Notes: a model not told the origin generated them from the letters alone. DNA of 64,000 bases from Melieria omissa (GCA_963971225.1 OZ020268.1:127162787-127226786), one strand, 5' to 3'; positions 26,251 to 52,366 are shown, counted from the first letter of the stretch. A program made the numbers and translations.

Positions 26251-28100
26251 TCAGTTGTGTCTTGCGTCGTACTGTTTTACCTTCTCCGGAATGGCGGCCT
26301 TTTCCACCGTTACATGCTCTCCTAGTTGGTCCAGGGATTTGATATAGATCAGCTTACGCCAAAACTTCGCACTACATACCAACACATGAAGATTTAATAA
26401 CGTTTACACTTTGTCATTTCGAGCTTACCTGACGAATGGTCGTGCCATCCAGACAATCGACTTGATCCAGAAGGTCGGATGCACTAGATACATGTTTTTC
26501 AGGCTTTTACGCAGCCGTCGATCAAGCAGTTGATAACATCTATCAACGAAACAGCGGTGAATAAAGCGGTCGGTTTAATTAAGTTTGGTGCAAACCCATA
26601 ATAAACAGCCACTTACTTTTTCAGCCAGGGAAAGGGCGGCACGTTGCGTCGACTCGTGCCACCATGTAGGTATATGAGCACATAATCTTCGGTCACCAGC
26701 TGCTCCAACGTCTTCACTACATAGAGAAAAAGATTATCCATTACATAGTTGTAGTCAGTGCGCGAGCGGTCCGGCAGGTGGCAGGCGCAGAAAATGACGA
26801 TGGCGTTGTGTCCACCAGCCTTTAGGTAGCCGCCGTGTGACAGCACCCGCTTGTACGGTTCGATAACGCGCATATCAATTTCACGCGTGTGCCCATCTGG
26901 CAGTGTTATCTTCTGCCAATTGCGCGAATCGCGGCGCTCCTCAGCTGCCGAGTACTGCGGCAGTTGTTCGGTTAATGGTGGTACACCGTTGCGTGCATTT
27001 GGCGTGGGCGTGGTCGCCTCAGCAAAGTCATCTTCATCATGAGCGCCGGGGGCGTCGTCACTGTCGTCATCGTCCAGCCCGTCGATCAGTGAACTAGACG
27101 GGCTGAGCGAAGCCAGGTTGTGTTCGAGATCTTCGTCGTCGTCGAAGCTGTGATTTGAAATCGAATCCAATGATGAAATGTCATCACACCCTGTAGGCAG
27201 ACTACCAGCACCAGCAGTCACCTTGCGCACTATACGTCGTGCCTCCCTGCTGTTGCTCGATGGCATCAGCGCCACGGCTTGGAAATTGGCCTCTACAGCG
27301 GCATATTGCGACACATCTGCCTCCGATTCACTGCTCAGCAAGTCTGGACTGTGTGCGCGCAGGAGCGTCAGTTTACTGTGTGTTGGCACAGCGACTACTC
27401 CTTTGCCGCGAATGGTGTTTAGCGTGTTGCGCATGTTTACCTTTACCGCATTCGAGGGTAGCGGCGGTTGTATGTGCTCGTACTGCGGCACTACGTCCGG
27501 AAAATTGTGACACTTCAGATCGTCAGCCGTTGTCGATGGTGCCGCCGCAGACGCAGGCGTAACTCCGTAAAGCTGCTCGGACTCCGAGTCAGAGGGCGAC
27601 ATTAGCGGGTGACTATTGGCGAGCGTGCGAGCAATGTGCTGTCGCTGTGCAAACGGCACCTCCAACGCTAATACTTCGGGCCGCATCTTTCTATTGTCCA
27701 AATGCGAATTGCACACCTCCGCAGCTGTAGTCTTTCCCGTGTCCATGTCAACATCGTCTTCGTTCTGTCGCTCCGGCGGTGCTTTAATGTTGTCATGATG
27801 GTCATTGTGATTCGTGGGCGACGGCGAGAGAGGTTGGGTCTTCGTTGCTTCCGCTACATCATCCTCGGCAATGGGCGACACACCAGCCGAGTCCAAAGAA
27901 GTGGTGGCCTCCGAAATATCCATTTTACTGTCTGACAGTGGGCTCTCCACATGCAAACTGAAAGCAGAGAACAGTCATTAAATCACACCGTAATTTGTGG
28001 TGCCAGCAGCAAAAGCACCACAATATTCTGCATCGATTAATCAGCTAAGGGGAATCTAATCACGGGCAGTCACTCACTGGTCAAACAACGCTTACCTCAT
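26251..28100 (-). CDS. BNIP2-like BCH-domain protein
   Basis: Member of the BNIP2/ATCAY family, whose C-terminal BCH (CRAL-TRIO-like) domain binds small GTPases and their regulators. Minus-strand exons: 28100-28096, 27957-26617, 26539-26429, 26371-26251; 526 codons with the stop, all phases consistent. The start exon carries only five coding bases (ATG AG). Residues 1 to about 340 are acidic and Ser/Thr/Pro-rich with Asp runs (DDEDLE, DDDDSDD) and predicted disorder. The BCH domain starts at WQKITLPDGHTREIDMRVI and continues through GGHNAIVIFCACHLPDR, LVTEDYVLIYLHGG, LKNMYLVHPTFWIKSIVW and FWRKLIYIKSLDQL, close to vertebrate BNIP2 order. An alternative donor (AAG/GTAAAA) lies in the final exon, so another C-terminus is possible. 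Head-to-head with Rcd5. Confidence 0.87.
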
Positions 28101-28737
28101 GTTGTACTTTATTCGCAATGAGCTCCGCAAATTGCCACAAATTTCACTTCACACAGTCTTCGCTTTTCCCGCAACTTTTGGAAAAATCAAAAATAAAAAA
28201 GAAATCTTTGTTGTTGATTCCATCGACAACACCAGTCATCGAAAAATGTTTTACACATGCGCCTAAAGTGCCGCAATATAATTTCGCTGTCATTGACGAA
28301 TGGCATTGTTGCCAGTTGAAGGAACAAGGAAATTGACAACTTCTAAAATTATTAATACGTTTTCCTGCAAAACGGAATACGTATTATTTATTTATAAATA
28401 ACGGGTAATAAACATATCTACATAAATCTACATATTAGTTAATTTATAAGGATTATTCTGAGTTACATTACTTTTTTCGCAGCTGTCCGAGAAAAATCTA
28501 GTATTGTATTTAAAATACAAACGACAGCATTATGAACGGTTGCACGAAACCGTAGTGTGGCGACCCGAACATGAACGAAATAGCAAGATAGCATATAATG
28601 GGAGAATGGTAAGCGATGGGAACATTTCTTTCATTCTCTGCTCATTCGATACTATTTTGTTTTAGATTAGGTACAAAGTGAAACAAGTTGGTATTGAAAA
28701 TTACTAAGTAGGCTAGCGGTTTTTGGACGCAATCACT
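28101..28737. promoter_or_regulatory. Head-to-head promoter region, BNIP2-like / Rcd5
   Basis: About 640 bp between divergent start codons. Both flanking genes look broadly expressed, so a shared bidirectional promoter is plausible. The region is AT-rich. Several partial TATCGA-like motifs are present but no perfect DRE. Confidence 0.45.
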
Positions 28738-30561
28738 ATGGATACGGTTAATTCGCCTCCTGAGACTGAGGCGACGCCAACGGAGACACTATCTTCCGTC
28801 CCTGTTGCAGCCATAACGGCTACAACAGATTCTATATCAGTGACAGCGTCAGCGCCATTGCAAAACTTGTCAATTGAACTACAAAGCGATCAAAAGCGCA
28901 GGAGGTGGGTGAAGACAGCAGATAGTAGGCTGAATTCTGGTAAACATTTTGAAATTATCTTGGTTTCAGCTCATCACGTTCCATAAAGCGCAAACGCTTC
29001 GACGACGAGATCGTCGAGTACAGCATTGGCTTTCCGCAGTCGCGCAACGAACAGAAAGTGGGTCGTCCTCGTACCACCTCGCAGACATACGTCCAATCAC
29101 AGCCGCCACCGCCGCCTCTTTTGCCAACAACATCGATATCTACTAGCACCGCAGTAGCGTTGCCGAGCGAAGGCCCTTCCGCAGTATCTCTATCCAAGAC
29201 AGAGGTGCCACTACCAGCGCCAAGTTCAAAAACGTCGGCCGCCACAAACGCTGCAGTAGCTGCGGTTATTCCACCTCTAGTACCAGGGCAGTCGTCAAAC
29301 ACACTGGTCCATACTCCGCACCAAGTTATGGAGCGTCCCTCAGCCTCACATAGCGCTGCCGAAAAACGACGTCCGCCGCGTTCCAGCAACAAAAAGACCA
29401 AGAAGTCTGGCCGTCCACCCAATCAAGTGACCACCAAGGATCTGGGCCGCTGGAAGCCAATCGATGACCTTGCCCTTATAATAGGGATACAGCAGACCAA
29501 CGACCTGCGCATGGTGCACCGCGGCGTTAAATTTTCCTGCAAGTTCACACTGCAGGAACTGCAGGCGCGCTGGTTCTCACTGTTGTACGAGCCAGCGATC
29601 TCGCGTATCGCAGTGGCTGCCATGCGTAATTTGCATCCGGAGTTGGTGGAGTCTGTACAGCGAAAGGCTCTGTTCAATGTGCAGGAAGAGGAGTTGTTAG
29701 GAACCATTAAGAGCGTAAGCAGCAACACCAATTTTAATAGTAGTATTTTACGGTAAATATTGTGGTCTGGTCTGCAGACGGACAATCCCAAGTTGGAGCA
29801 ATTTCAGGAGCTGTTGGACAAGAACGCGTCGGTTTTTTACTGCGCACGGACCGCGAAGGCGCTACAGAATCACTGGCATATGATGAAGCAGTATCAACTA
29901 TTGCCCGATCAGGTGGTGAAGCCGCTACATATGAGTGACCAACCTCTGAGCTTCTCGGATGCTGAGGACTTAATATTGGACGCAGAGCTGAACGACCAGC
30001 GTGACGAAGGGCTCGAAATAGAGTTGGCGCTGTCTGATCGGCAGCACAAACGCGAGATACGCCTGCTAGAGAACGAGCTGAGCCGCTGGAATGTGCTAGT
30101 GGACTCGATCACGGGCGTCGGCATGGCGCTGGAGTTTGACGGTCAAACGCTGGCAGTGCTGCGCGGACGGCTTGTGCGTTACCTGATGCGCTCCAAGGAG
30201 ATCACTTTCGGCCGCGACGTGGAGGACTGTCATGTCGACGTTGATCTTTCGCTGGAGGGTCCGGCGTGCAAGATTTCGCGCCGCCAAGGTACCATCAAGT
30301 TGCGAAGCAACGGGGACTTTTTTATTGCAAACGAAGGGAAGCGGCCGCTGTTCATTGATGGCGCGCCGCTACTGACTGGCAACAAGACACGCCTGGCCAA
30401 CAACTGTGTCGTTGAGGTGAGTTGCACTACACAAGTTCTATAGCACATAATGATTCCGTTTATTGCAGATATCCGGATTACGCTTCGTTTTTCTGGTGAA
30501 CTACGAGCTTATTAATGCTATTCGCCATGAAAGCGCCAAAACCACCGCCGCACTCAACTAG
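28738..30561 (+). CDS. Rcd5: Microspherule protein 1 homologue (Rcd5), FHA domain
   Basis: Homologue of MCRS1, a nuclear FHA-domain subunit of the NSL histone acetyltransferase complex and of INO80; Drosophila Rcd5 was found in a centrosome screen. Exons 28738-28904, 28970-29714, 29778-30416, 30469-30561 give 548 codons including the stop. The N-terminal third is Ser/Thr/Ala/Pro-rich. A basic stretch (KKTKKSGRPP) precedes the conserved MCRS N-terminal domain, beginning DLGRWKPIDDLALIIGIQQT and including FSCKFTLQELQARW. A coiled-coil-prone segment (DRQHKREIRLLENELSRW) comes next, then the FHA domain from about residue 435. There ITFGRD and KISRRQ give the Gly-Arg and Ser-X-X-(H/Q) positions and NEGKRPLFIDG the Asn turn. 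The domain is split across the last intron and completed by ISGLRFVFLVNYELINAI. Confidence 0.93.
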
Positions 30562-30862
30562 AAATTCTGTTACTCAGCCACTCTGGATTAATCAGCCACT
30601 TCAAAATAATTACATGGATATTAGGAGTGAATGTGTCATTTTTCCTGGCATCATATGCAATTAAAGCTTAATTCATCCTACATTGTAATGGTTTGCATTT
30701 GATACAGAAACGCCTTCACATAGGAATAATTTTATGTTTCATTTGAATGTATGAATTTGTGGGCATTTCTCTTGATGCTTGTAATCGTTGAACATCCGCT
30801 AGTGACCCGGGCATCAAACTTGTTCCACTTTATAATCATTGATTGAGGGTTTTTGAAAGCAT
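30562..30862 (+). other. Rcd5 3' UTR and flank
   Basis: AT-rich noncoding sequence after the Rcd5 stop. It ends where mariner-like transposase similarity begins on the other strand. Confidence 0.4.
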
Positions 30863-31892
30863 CATAATTTCTTTGTTGTATGCACTTTGTTTTTGAAAAT
30901 TGCCCAATATTTTTCTATTGGGTGCAAATGTGGGCAATTAATTGGATTGCTATCTTTCGGCACTACTTTGATTGGCTTGCTTGGCAAATCATTGCTGCCT
31001 GTAAGTAATGAATACTTACCAAATTTGGCCAAAACTTTACTGGAGAACGATAATGATTAACCCATTAGTGCCCAATTTTTTGTTTCGACTTTCGAGCTAA
31101 TTATCTGAAAGAAATGGCCTGCATTTTTATTACAAAACAAGTTCGAATATGAACACGTAAAAAAATATTTTTTACTTTCATTTTAATATTGCTCCAAATG
31201 GGATCATTGGACACAGCGGAATGTTGTGAAATTCAACGAAGCAATGCACATGCATCCCACGATGTTCGATTCGCATTCGAAATTTTATCGAAAGCTCGAT
31301 ATATTGTTGCCTTTGAATAATATGCTCGTTTAAGTAAGTGTTCCCAAATGGGAGCATTGGGCGCTAATGAGTTAATAAAAGCCAAATGTTTCTGCATGCA
31401 AACCTTCCTGTATATTTCAGACGTCATAGCCGCCAAAGCCACATGCCCTGCTCTTAAATAAATAGCTTGCCAAATCATCACTTGTTTTCATTGTTATACA
31501 TTTTTTTATATTATATTTTGAGGTGGCATTGCCCTCTTGCTTTGAAGCATACAACTTTTACCCTGAGAGTTGTTTAAGTCAAGCTTGCCGTAGGTCTCAT
31601 CATTCATTATAGCGCACGCATTAAATTTGCTTTGCCGATTTGGAAATTTAAGATACGATTTCAGTCCTGCTTTAACGCATATTCACCTAGCTGTCGATAA
31701 GCTAGTTCCAAATTTTTTAGCGCCATCATTGTCGGATAAGCCGGGATTCTTTTTAATTGAGACTAGAAAAGTTATTTTATTACCCTGCAAACAGTAGTTA
31801 GCCAACTGTAATATTTTTCTAAATTTTGATCCCGACCATGTCGGATTTTCCACAAAATTGTTCAGAATTAATTTCCGAGCAGCAAATGACAT
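30863..31892 (-). pseudogene. Decayed Tc1/mariner-superfamily transposase
   Basis: Read on the minus strand, fragments of a mariner-superfamily transposase occur in the right order. They are SDNDGAKKFGTSLSTAR (helix-turn-helix area), IMNDETYGKLDL (first catalytic Asp region), MIWQAIYLRAGHVAL, and at the far end VPKDSNPINCPHLHPIEKYW. These match the family's NDET, WQAI and N-P-x-N-C-P...RPIE-x-(Y/F)-W blocks. Stops and frameshifts break the frame and a 311-bp MITE is inserted between the third and fourth blocks. The copy cannot be functional. Ends are approximate because no terminal repeats were identified. Confidence 0.75.
31061..31371. mobile_element. TTAA-flanked MITE (piggyBac type), 311 bp
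   Basis: Terminal inverted repeats CCCATTAGTGCCCAA and CTCATTAGCGCCCAA (two mismatches in 15) are flanked on both sides by TTAA (31057-31060 and 31372-31375). TTAA duplication and a leading CCC/CTC are piggyBac-superfamily traits. It has no coding capacity and sits inside the mariner-like pseudogene, so it inserted later. Confidence 0.8.
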
Positions 31893-34804
31893 CGCGAATA
31901 AAACTCACTTATAAAGTGTCAGTGCTAAATAATTGTTACTTGATAAAGGTACATTTACTGCCAAACAATAAATATTATGATTGCCAAACAATTCTGTGTC
32001 CAAAAAAATTTAATTGCATTTGCATAAATTTCAATTCGTATTCGTGCATGTTTGTATATTCGAGGAATCGTTACAGCTGTTTGACTTTCTAGAGGACTAG
32101 AATCCTCTGCCCAAATTCGCTGCATTACTGACCGTTGGCTTTGTTATTGTGCTTAATCAACGGTCTTGGCAACGAGAGTTATCTCTGCTGGGAAGAACGG
32201 GTCACAAAGCGTTCGCATAGGTGAATTTAGCGGGCGAAACCTGTAATTTCGCTGTCATATGGTTGGCTGGTCAGTGTTGCGTGCGCATAGCGTGCCGAAT
32301 TGTCTTCGTTGTTGGATTGAGGAGCGGATTTGTGGTCGGCAACGGCGAGTAGTTGTTGGCTCTCGCGTTTTGGCGCGACTGGTTGTTATTTTCGTATACA
32401 ATCAGTTCCAGTCGAGCCGTTCGCAGTTAAAGTACGAAAAGCGTGGTACGCGGAGAATTCTCGCAGCGCGACGCCAAGCGGGTGCATCCGTGCGACCATG
32501 TGGAAGCCATCGTTTTGCATTGCTCCAACATTATTATTTCCTTCTTTTGCAACGCCCTGGTGGTTTTAAGTCACACCTGTACAGTGCTCTACTGGGTTCA
32601 AACGGAGTAAGCCATACTTTGAGACGCTTAACGCACTCGATGCGACTTAAATATGGGCTATTTATAACGGAACCGGAAGTTATTTGCGATTGCATTGCGG
32701 TTGCCATACAGTGCGTATGCCAGCCGTCCAACCCTTTTGATGGACATTCAATCAGTTTGGCGACTAATGTGACACTGGCAAGGTCGATGATAGAGAATTA
32801 AAAATTGACAGGCACGAGTAAATGCATTTTTTTGCGCACAGACCGCGATTAGCCACAATCACAACAATCATAGTAAATATGTAAGCAACAGTGTTTGTCA
32901 CAACGCTTCCAGTTCAAAATGGCAGCCAACAGGCGAAAGGGGCAAGCAGTTTTAATTCACTTCGGAGTATCCTTGAAAATGCGAGGAACACTTTACTTTC
33001 ATGCTTGTACACACGAACTCATACTGGCATACACACAAATGCAAGCCCAGCCACCTGCCTGCGCGCGCTCGTGCCCAGACAAAAAGTGTCGTGGTTGCGT
33101 GGTGCATTTTGTTAGATACATGCCGAATACGATTTATGTGTGAAGTACAGATTTATTCACATATAGCTACGTAGATATACGTACTTATATACAAGTATAC
33201 AGCTGAGGCAATAGAACGATAAATCGCCCGGACATCCAACCTGCTGCACTAATTCAAATTACAACCAGCGCTGGTGGCTAAAGTTGGGCCATCCAGCTGT
33301 TGTTTTGCGCATATTGTTGAAATTGCATGACAGGGGTGTTGGATGCTCTCATACAATTGAATGGCATGATTGCCAGACGCGGAGTACAACTAAATGCTGG
33401 CATTTGGAAGATGAACCTGTAGCTTCCTACCTGAAAGTTTTGGTCCTGACATTGGTCCTTTACATACATGCAGACGAATATACTTACATGAAGTTTAATG
33501 TGCACCAATAGGAAAGCAAGCAGGCAGATATTTTGTTTTGACATCCAGGTGGAGAATTTCGCACACCTGTAGAACATGCGAGGATAAGCACAGTACACAT
33601 CACTGTGCTCTATTAGAAGAGCAATGGCTGGTGGTAGTGGCAGCGGCTTGTCGGAAAAATCGGAGCCACAATTAAACTGTTCTGTACAAAGAAGTGGAAA
33701 ATATGTAGCACAGTCGTGTCTAGGTGTAGTGAACACCCTATATAGTGAACACCTCTATATATAGTGAACACCCAAATTTTGACATGGAGATTCTAAATAT
33801 TGAACAAAATTTTGAGCAAATAAAAAGGATTTTTTGAACAAAAATGTTAACCTTGATGTAGTGAACAAACTCAATATGGTAACAAACTTATTGTACCTTA
33901 GTAGTGGATTTTTTCGGGAAAAAAACCGTAAACAAAAAAAATTTTATAGAAAAATGTTTAATTCGCTTACAACTTTTGTTTAGCACATCTTACGTATCTA
34001 ATGTTGCACAACAGAAGAAAGGTATGAAGAAGACCTTTTGTTTGATCAGTGTCGTGTAAATCAGTTGGAGATTAATTGAGCCATGCCTTTTATGGGCGTT
34101 TCCCAGGCAAAATTTTAGTTTATTAGATGCAGGAGCCAACCCTCTATAAAAGCATACTCATTTTTTTTCACGAGGGTTCGCTATACTGTGGTTATGCCTC
34201 GACGGAAGTGGGGTTTTTGGGACATTTTTGTCGAAAACACAGTTTTAATGTATTTTATTTGGATTGGTGTCTTAAGCAAATTTGTTGGTCGTTAAAATAT
34301 CTACAATCTTGCCGAAGACAGTAAAGCGATATTCAGAACGATTTAGGACCTATTAGCACTTAAACGTTCGAAGACTTAAGCGACGAACTCGACTAAAATG
34401 AGCAAAATTCAAAGTCGGATTTCTCTTAAACTAGAGCCAATCCAGCCAAACGGCTGGTGGATCTCAACTCATTATACCTATAGAAAAGTCGCTCAGTAGG
34501 TCCCCCATGTTGGAATTTTCGATTTGCACAGTGTAATTGAGCCCAGTTTAAGCAAATACCCTTAAGTGCTCGTTCTAAACGTGTGTAACAATCTATCAGC
34601 CAAATCTTTGTAAAGCGCAACATATTTCAAGATATAAAAAAGAGTCCTTTTTTATTGAATGCATTTTCAGTTTTCGAATAAATGCAAAAATTAAAAATTA
34701 ATTCTCTAACAACGAAAGTAAATTTTCACAGGAACCCAAAATAACTGTTGTTAATTTATGAATAACAAATAATGTTTTGGTCTTCTAAGCCATTCTTAAT
34801 ACAG
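31893..34804. other. Possible promoter/5' region, no supported gene
   Basis: At 32250-32800 the base composition becomes GC-richer with many CG dinucleotides, like fly 5' UTR/promoter DNA. A candidate initiator (TTCGCAGTT) is near 32420 on the plus strand. Open frames here lack family similarity. Three copies of TAGTGAACACC occur at 33728-33771, possibly from a pogo/Tigger-like terminus. The link between this region and the exon at 34805 is a guess. Confidence 0.3.
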
Positions 34805-34929
34805 GTACGCCTCCCTCCTCGTCGTCGACCTTCAAATACCGCATCGAACACGACATGGCCAAGCCAGCGTGGCAAGGCGGAGGTTACGCTCCTGGAAAAT
34901 ACTGTGTTAAGTTAAACCGTCCTACGTGA
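34805..34929 (+). CDS. Unassigned coding exon (partial gene)
   Basis: A pyrimidine-containing acceptor (CTTAATACAG) precedes an open, codon-biased stretch starting in phase 1. It reads TPPSSSSTFKYRIEHDMAKP, followed by AWQGGGYAPGKYCVKLNRPT, then TGA at 34927-34929. A good donor (AC/GTGAGG) at 34925/34926 overlaps the end, so this may be an internal exon of 121 nt or a terminal exon. The residue pattern (Trp, Gly-Gly-Gly, Tyr, Cys; almost no rare codons) is much more protein-like than surrounding sequence. I do not recognise the family and found no partner exons. Confidence 0.5.
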
Positions 34930-37480
34930 GGTCTACCTATACGTACATACCTACATAAATACTTGTTTGATTTATACATATGAATGATTAAAGTGTCTCT
35001 TTAAATTTGTTACAAGGCGTTTGTATACTTGTGTACATATATATGTATGTACGTATGCATATGTATAAATCATGGAAATATAACGCGGAATTTTTTTTAG
35101 TACTGTGTAGAATAAGGCTTTTTTTATACGTGTTTATCGAAAAATGTGAATCGTTTTAAAACGAGGCTGTGTTATAAAATGTATGTTTTAGGCGGGGTCT
35201 ACCTGCAATAAACTATTTTTTGGCTTTTCATACAAAAAATTCTGTTTGTTATACACATATACATACATAGGCAATAAACATAAAGGGAGCACGATGCCTG
35301 ACGGCTTCAAATCGAAAATATTTGTTTCTATTTGTCTATGTTCTAGTCGCAAAGTGATATGTATCTAGCGAGGCGTTTTGTCTGCGCTTTTGCTACGCAT
35401 TCAATCAACAAGTGGCACACTCCACATCCTTAAGAACACCAAGCTGAGATCATTCGCCAAATTAATTTTCTTTATACTTATCCGGCAACGGACAATAAAT
35501 CTCTATTCTTCAAAGTTCAAAGCCTTCATACCGCAAATAATTATTTAACCGTAGCGCTCCAAGTGCGTATTCAACATCCCCACTCCAATGCCGCGTTTGT
35601 GTCTACACAGCAAAGTCTCGGTTCGTCGACAACGCCAACCGATGTCGTGTTTCTTATCCTTTTTTTTACGCGACGGTTGGTTTAGTGCGGCGTAGGCTGA
35701 ATAATGGCAGATCCCGTTGCTCTTGTACTGCAGGCCTCAACTATGTAGACATTCTATATTGGAGTTGTCTCGCAGCGATAAATTGAATTCAATGTAAGAT
35801 ACATTTGAAACTAAATTCAGTAGAAACTCTGAGCAGAGCGCTTTGCAAAATTGTATAGTAAAAATCAAACACTCGGGGGACAATCGTGGCGGATCCGGTA
35901 ATTTCTTGATATTCAATTTGCGAGTTAGGGCGTGAATTACGGGCATGGAGCATGAGCGGACCGGTCGCGTTCCACCTCTGCATCAAGCATCCTGAACGCG
36001 ATGACTTTCGACGGACTTTGATTTCGAAACTGTACTATGTAGTTGTTGACAATTTTGGACATAGAAATTTTCATTGATACTCACCCATCCTCGCATTCAT
36101 CATTCAGGCAAATATGTGTAGTTCGTGTGTGCAGCGAACTCACCAACACATCTTAATGTGCAGATAAGATTTACACTCCCTAAGGCGAAATATACACGCA
36201 TGTGCACACCCACTCAAATATACACTGGGCTGCAACGTAGGCATTTATTTGATTGCACTTAGAAGCACCTCCACTTGCCATTGTCGCCGTTCTCTCTTAC
36301 AGAAGAAAATTTAGAAACAATGAAAGAATAACATGCGGACAAGTGTCATGTTTTGACTTTGTATATACATATATATGTACATATATAGCATGTTTGCTAC
36401 CGCTCACTGCTTTTGTTGCCGGTTGACATTTTTGTGCTGTCCACTGTCGAACCACAAAACATTGCGTTGTTTGCTGTGTGCTGCCATTATTTTTGTTGTC
36501 GCTGCTGCTGTTGACAATGAAGATTTGTCGCCGACTTTGGCAAGCAAACGCAGGCGAGGAGCTTCACAATGGCTGCGTGCATAATGATGATGACTTCAGA
36601 CCCCCTAGTGTCATCACGTGTGGGTGGCGTGGGCGGCGCGAACTGCTGACATGTGGTCGGAGAACTTTTTGATGGAGATCCCGCATTGTTGGTCACTGGG
36701 TGTGGGGAATTGCATTTGCATAGCTATGCGTACGATATTTTATAATGTAACCCTATCATCGCCGCAACCCTAGTCGCCGCAACCCTAGTCGCACGGGATG
36801 ACAAAGGGCACATTAACCACCGGGTTATACCACCGAATACCGGGTGGTATACCTTGAAAGCTCTCCAACTAGTAACTCTGGCCCCCCTCAGTACTACATA
36901 TGTACATACATACATATGTACATATGTACGTTTTCGTATGCCGATTTTTAAGTTAACATGGGATTCTTGGCAAAACTCACTGTGTTTTTGTCTTGTTTTG
37001 TCTTTGCTGTTATGCTGTCTTTGTCGTTATTTCATTGTACTGAAAATGGCATCGCATTTAAACCACTGATTTTGAAATTAGCTTTAAACCGTGGCAGAGA
37101 GTAGATGCGAGAATATTTTTTTTTGTTTTTGTGGGGTACGTATGTATGTAAATATGTTTAAACAGTTCCCCCATTCCTATCGATTCATCGATTACAACAA
37201 ACGACGGAAAATTTATGAGGCAGAGAAGCTTCTTTAACGTAAAAACAACATCAACATGTACGTACGCTCTTTGCATAAACATATGTACTTATGTGTGCAC
37301 CTATACATTATTTAATATTGGTAGCAAAGTGACTCTACGCAGCCACCATCGGCAATCGGTCGGTGAAGTAATTGTTAAAAGTCCATGCAACAAAGGTTTG
37401 TCTCCCACTTCCGGACTTCGGCTAGCGCAGTAAGGAAGCAAGTTTTAATTTTAAAGTTTTAGTAAAACGTACATACATAC
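34930..37480. other. AT-rich intergenic DNA with simple repeats
   Basis: No gene recognised. Simple repeats of CATATGTACATA type occur near 35030-35070, 36361-36392 and 36895-36931. A perfect 15-bp tandem duplication GCCGCAACCCTAGTC lies at 36761-36790. TATACCACC at 36826-36834 is inverted at 36843-36851. Confidence 0.4.
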
Positions 37481-38626
37481 TAGGGATCGCAATTTTTTGC
37501 CATTTTGCGATCCCGGGATTTTCGGGATTGAAAAGTCAAATCCCGGGATCCCGGGATTTAATCCCGGGATTCATATAACAAATTTTTTAATAAAACAATT
37601 TTCCCGAATTGCATAAATACTTGTTTATAATATATTTATCATAAAAATGTACACATTTTAATCACATTTGGGTAGTTTCAAGATTTTTTATCTTGAATTT
37701 AATCACATTTTGTTTAACCCTTCAATTCCCATGTCCAAAATAGTGAAAAAGAAAATTTTCTTTTTAAATAAAAGAGCTTAGATACGTTTGGATAAGACAA
37801 AAAAATACATAAAAAATGTTTAAACTACCCTCATTTTTATATTGAAAGAAACCACACAAACTCGCACTGCTTTAATTACGCGTGAAACAAATGAATAAAT
37901 TTTACAAATGACGTATCGCTAGTGTTGGTAGGAAAATTAAATAAACAAGTACTACTAATTGACTTTGCTATACAAGTGTTAGAATTTTAAAATAAAAACC
38001 TATGTGGTAGGAAAACAAATATTAAGCATCTGTCACCTACAGGTGACACTGGGAATTGAAGAGTTAACTTAAAAGTTTTTCATTTGACATTTAACTTCAG
38101 TTTCATAGCATTTTGATTTATCCAAAAATGACACTTAAACATAACTTATTACTTTGCAACCGATGTATCATAAAGTGCATATATATGCATATTTGATAAA
38201 AAAAATAAAATAGTTAATTTGTTTGTGCTTTTAGTTTTACTTCGATTATTTCGATAAAAAAGTTAAGCGTTTTGATTAACTAAAAACTGAGATCTTAAAA
38301 ATACAAAGGCATTAAGTGTTTTGTTCTCTTATCTAGAGCGAAATTTATTTCAAATGAACCCTGCTGAAGAGAAACATCCTTCAGATTCAACACTTGTTGG
38401 TTGAATGCTTAGTGAATAATCATAAGCCTTTTGCAAAAGACGCACTCTATCCCCTCCCTTCTCCCTCAAATAAGGAATTGGGTTTTTGTGCCTTAAAATT
38501 TATTTCATTTGAACTTTGAAGCATCTTTTGCAATCCCGAAAATCCCGGGATAAAAGAATTTGAATCCCGAGATTTTCGGGACTGGAAAAAGTCCGGGATC
38601 CCGGGATCCCGGGATTGCGATGCCTA
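37481..38626. mobile_element. Non-autonomous hAT-like element with GGGATCCC-rich ends
   Basis: Termini TAGGGATCGCAA (left) and TAGGCATCGCAA (right, inverted) are flanked by near-identical 8-bp direct repeats, ATACATAC at 37473-37480 and ATAAATAC at 38627-38634. An 8-bp duplication indicates a hAT-type element. Both subterminal regions carry many copies of ATCCCGGGAT and AATCCCG, on both strands, which could fold into strong stems. There is no transposase. A TTAA-flanked MITE is nested at 37718-38063. Confidence 0.7.
37718..38063. mobile_element. Nested TTAA-flanked MITE (piggyBac type), 346 bp
   Basis: Terminal repeats CCCTTCAATTCCCA and CTCTTCAATTCCCA (13 of 14 identical, inverted) are flanked by TTAA at 37714-37717 and 38064-38067. 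A short palindrome (TGTCACCT-AC-AGGTGACA) lies near the right end. It is noncoding and younger than the hAT-like host element. Confidence 0.78.

Positions 38627-52366
<13,740 letters not shown>

Noticed and set aside
30840..31900. Functional mariner transposase
   Set aside because: In-frame stops, frameshifts and a MITE insertion make the copy non-functional.
32259..32801. 180-codon plus-strand open frame
   Set aside because: No recognisable domain, Cys/Arg/Leu-rich composition typical of chance frames in GC-rich DNA; more likely promoter or 5' UTR.
36761..36790. Tandem repeat as CRISPR or telomere-like array
   Set aside because: Only two 15-bp units with no spacer, in a eukaryotic genome; simple local duplication is enough.
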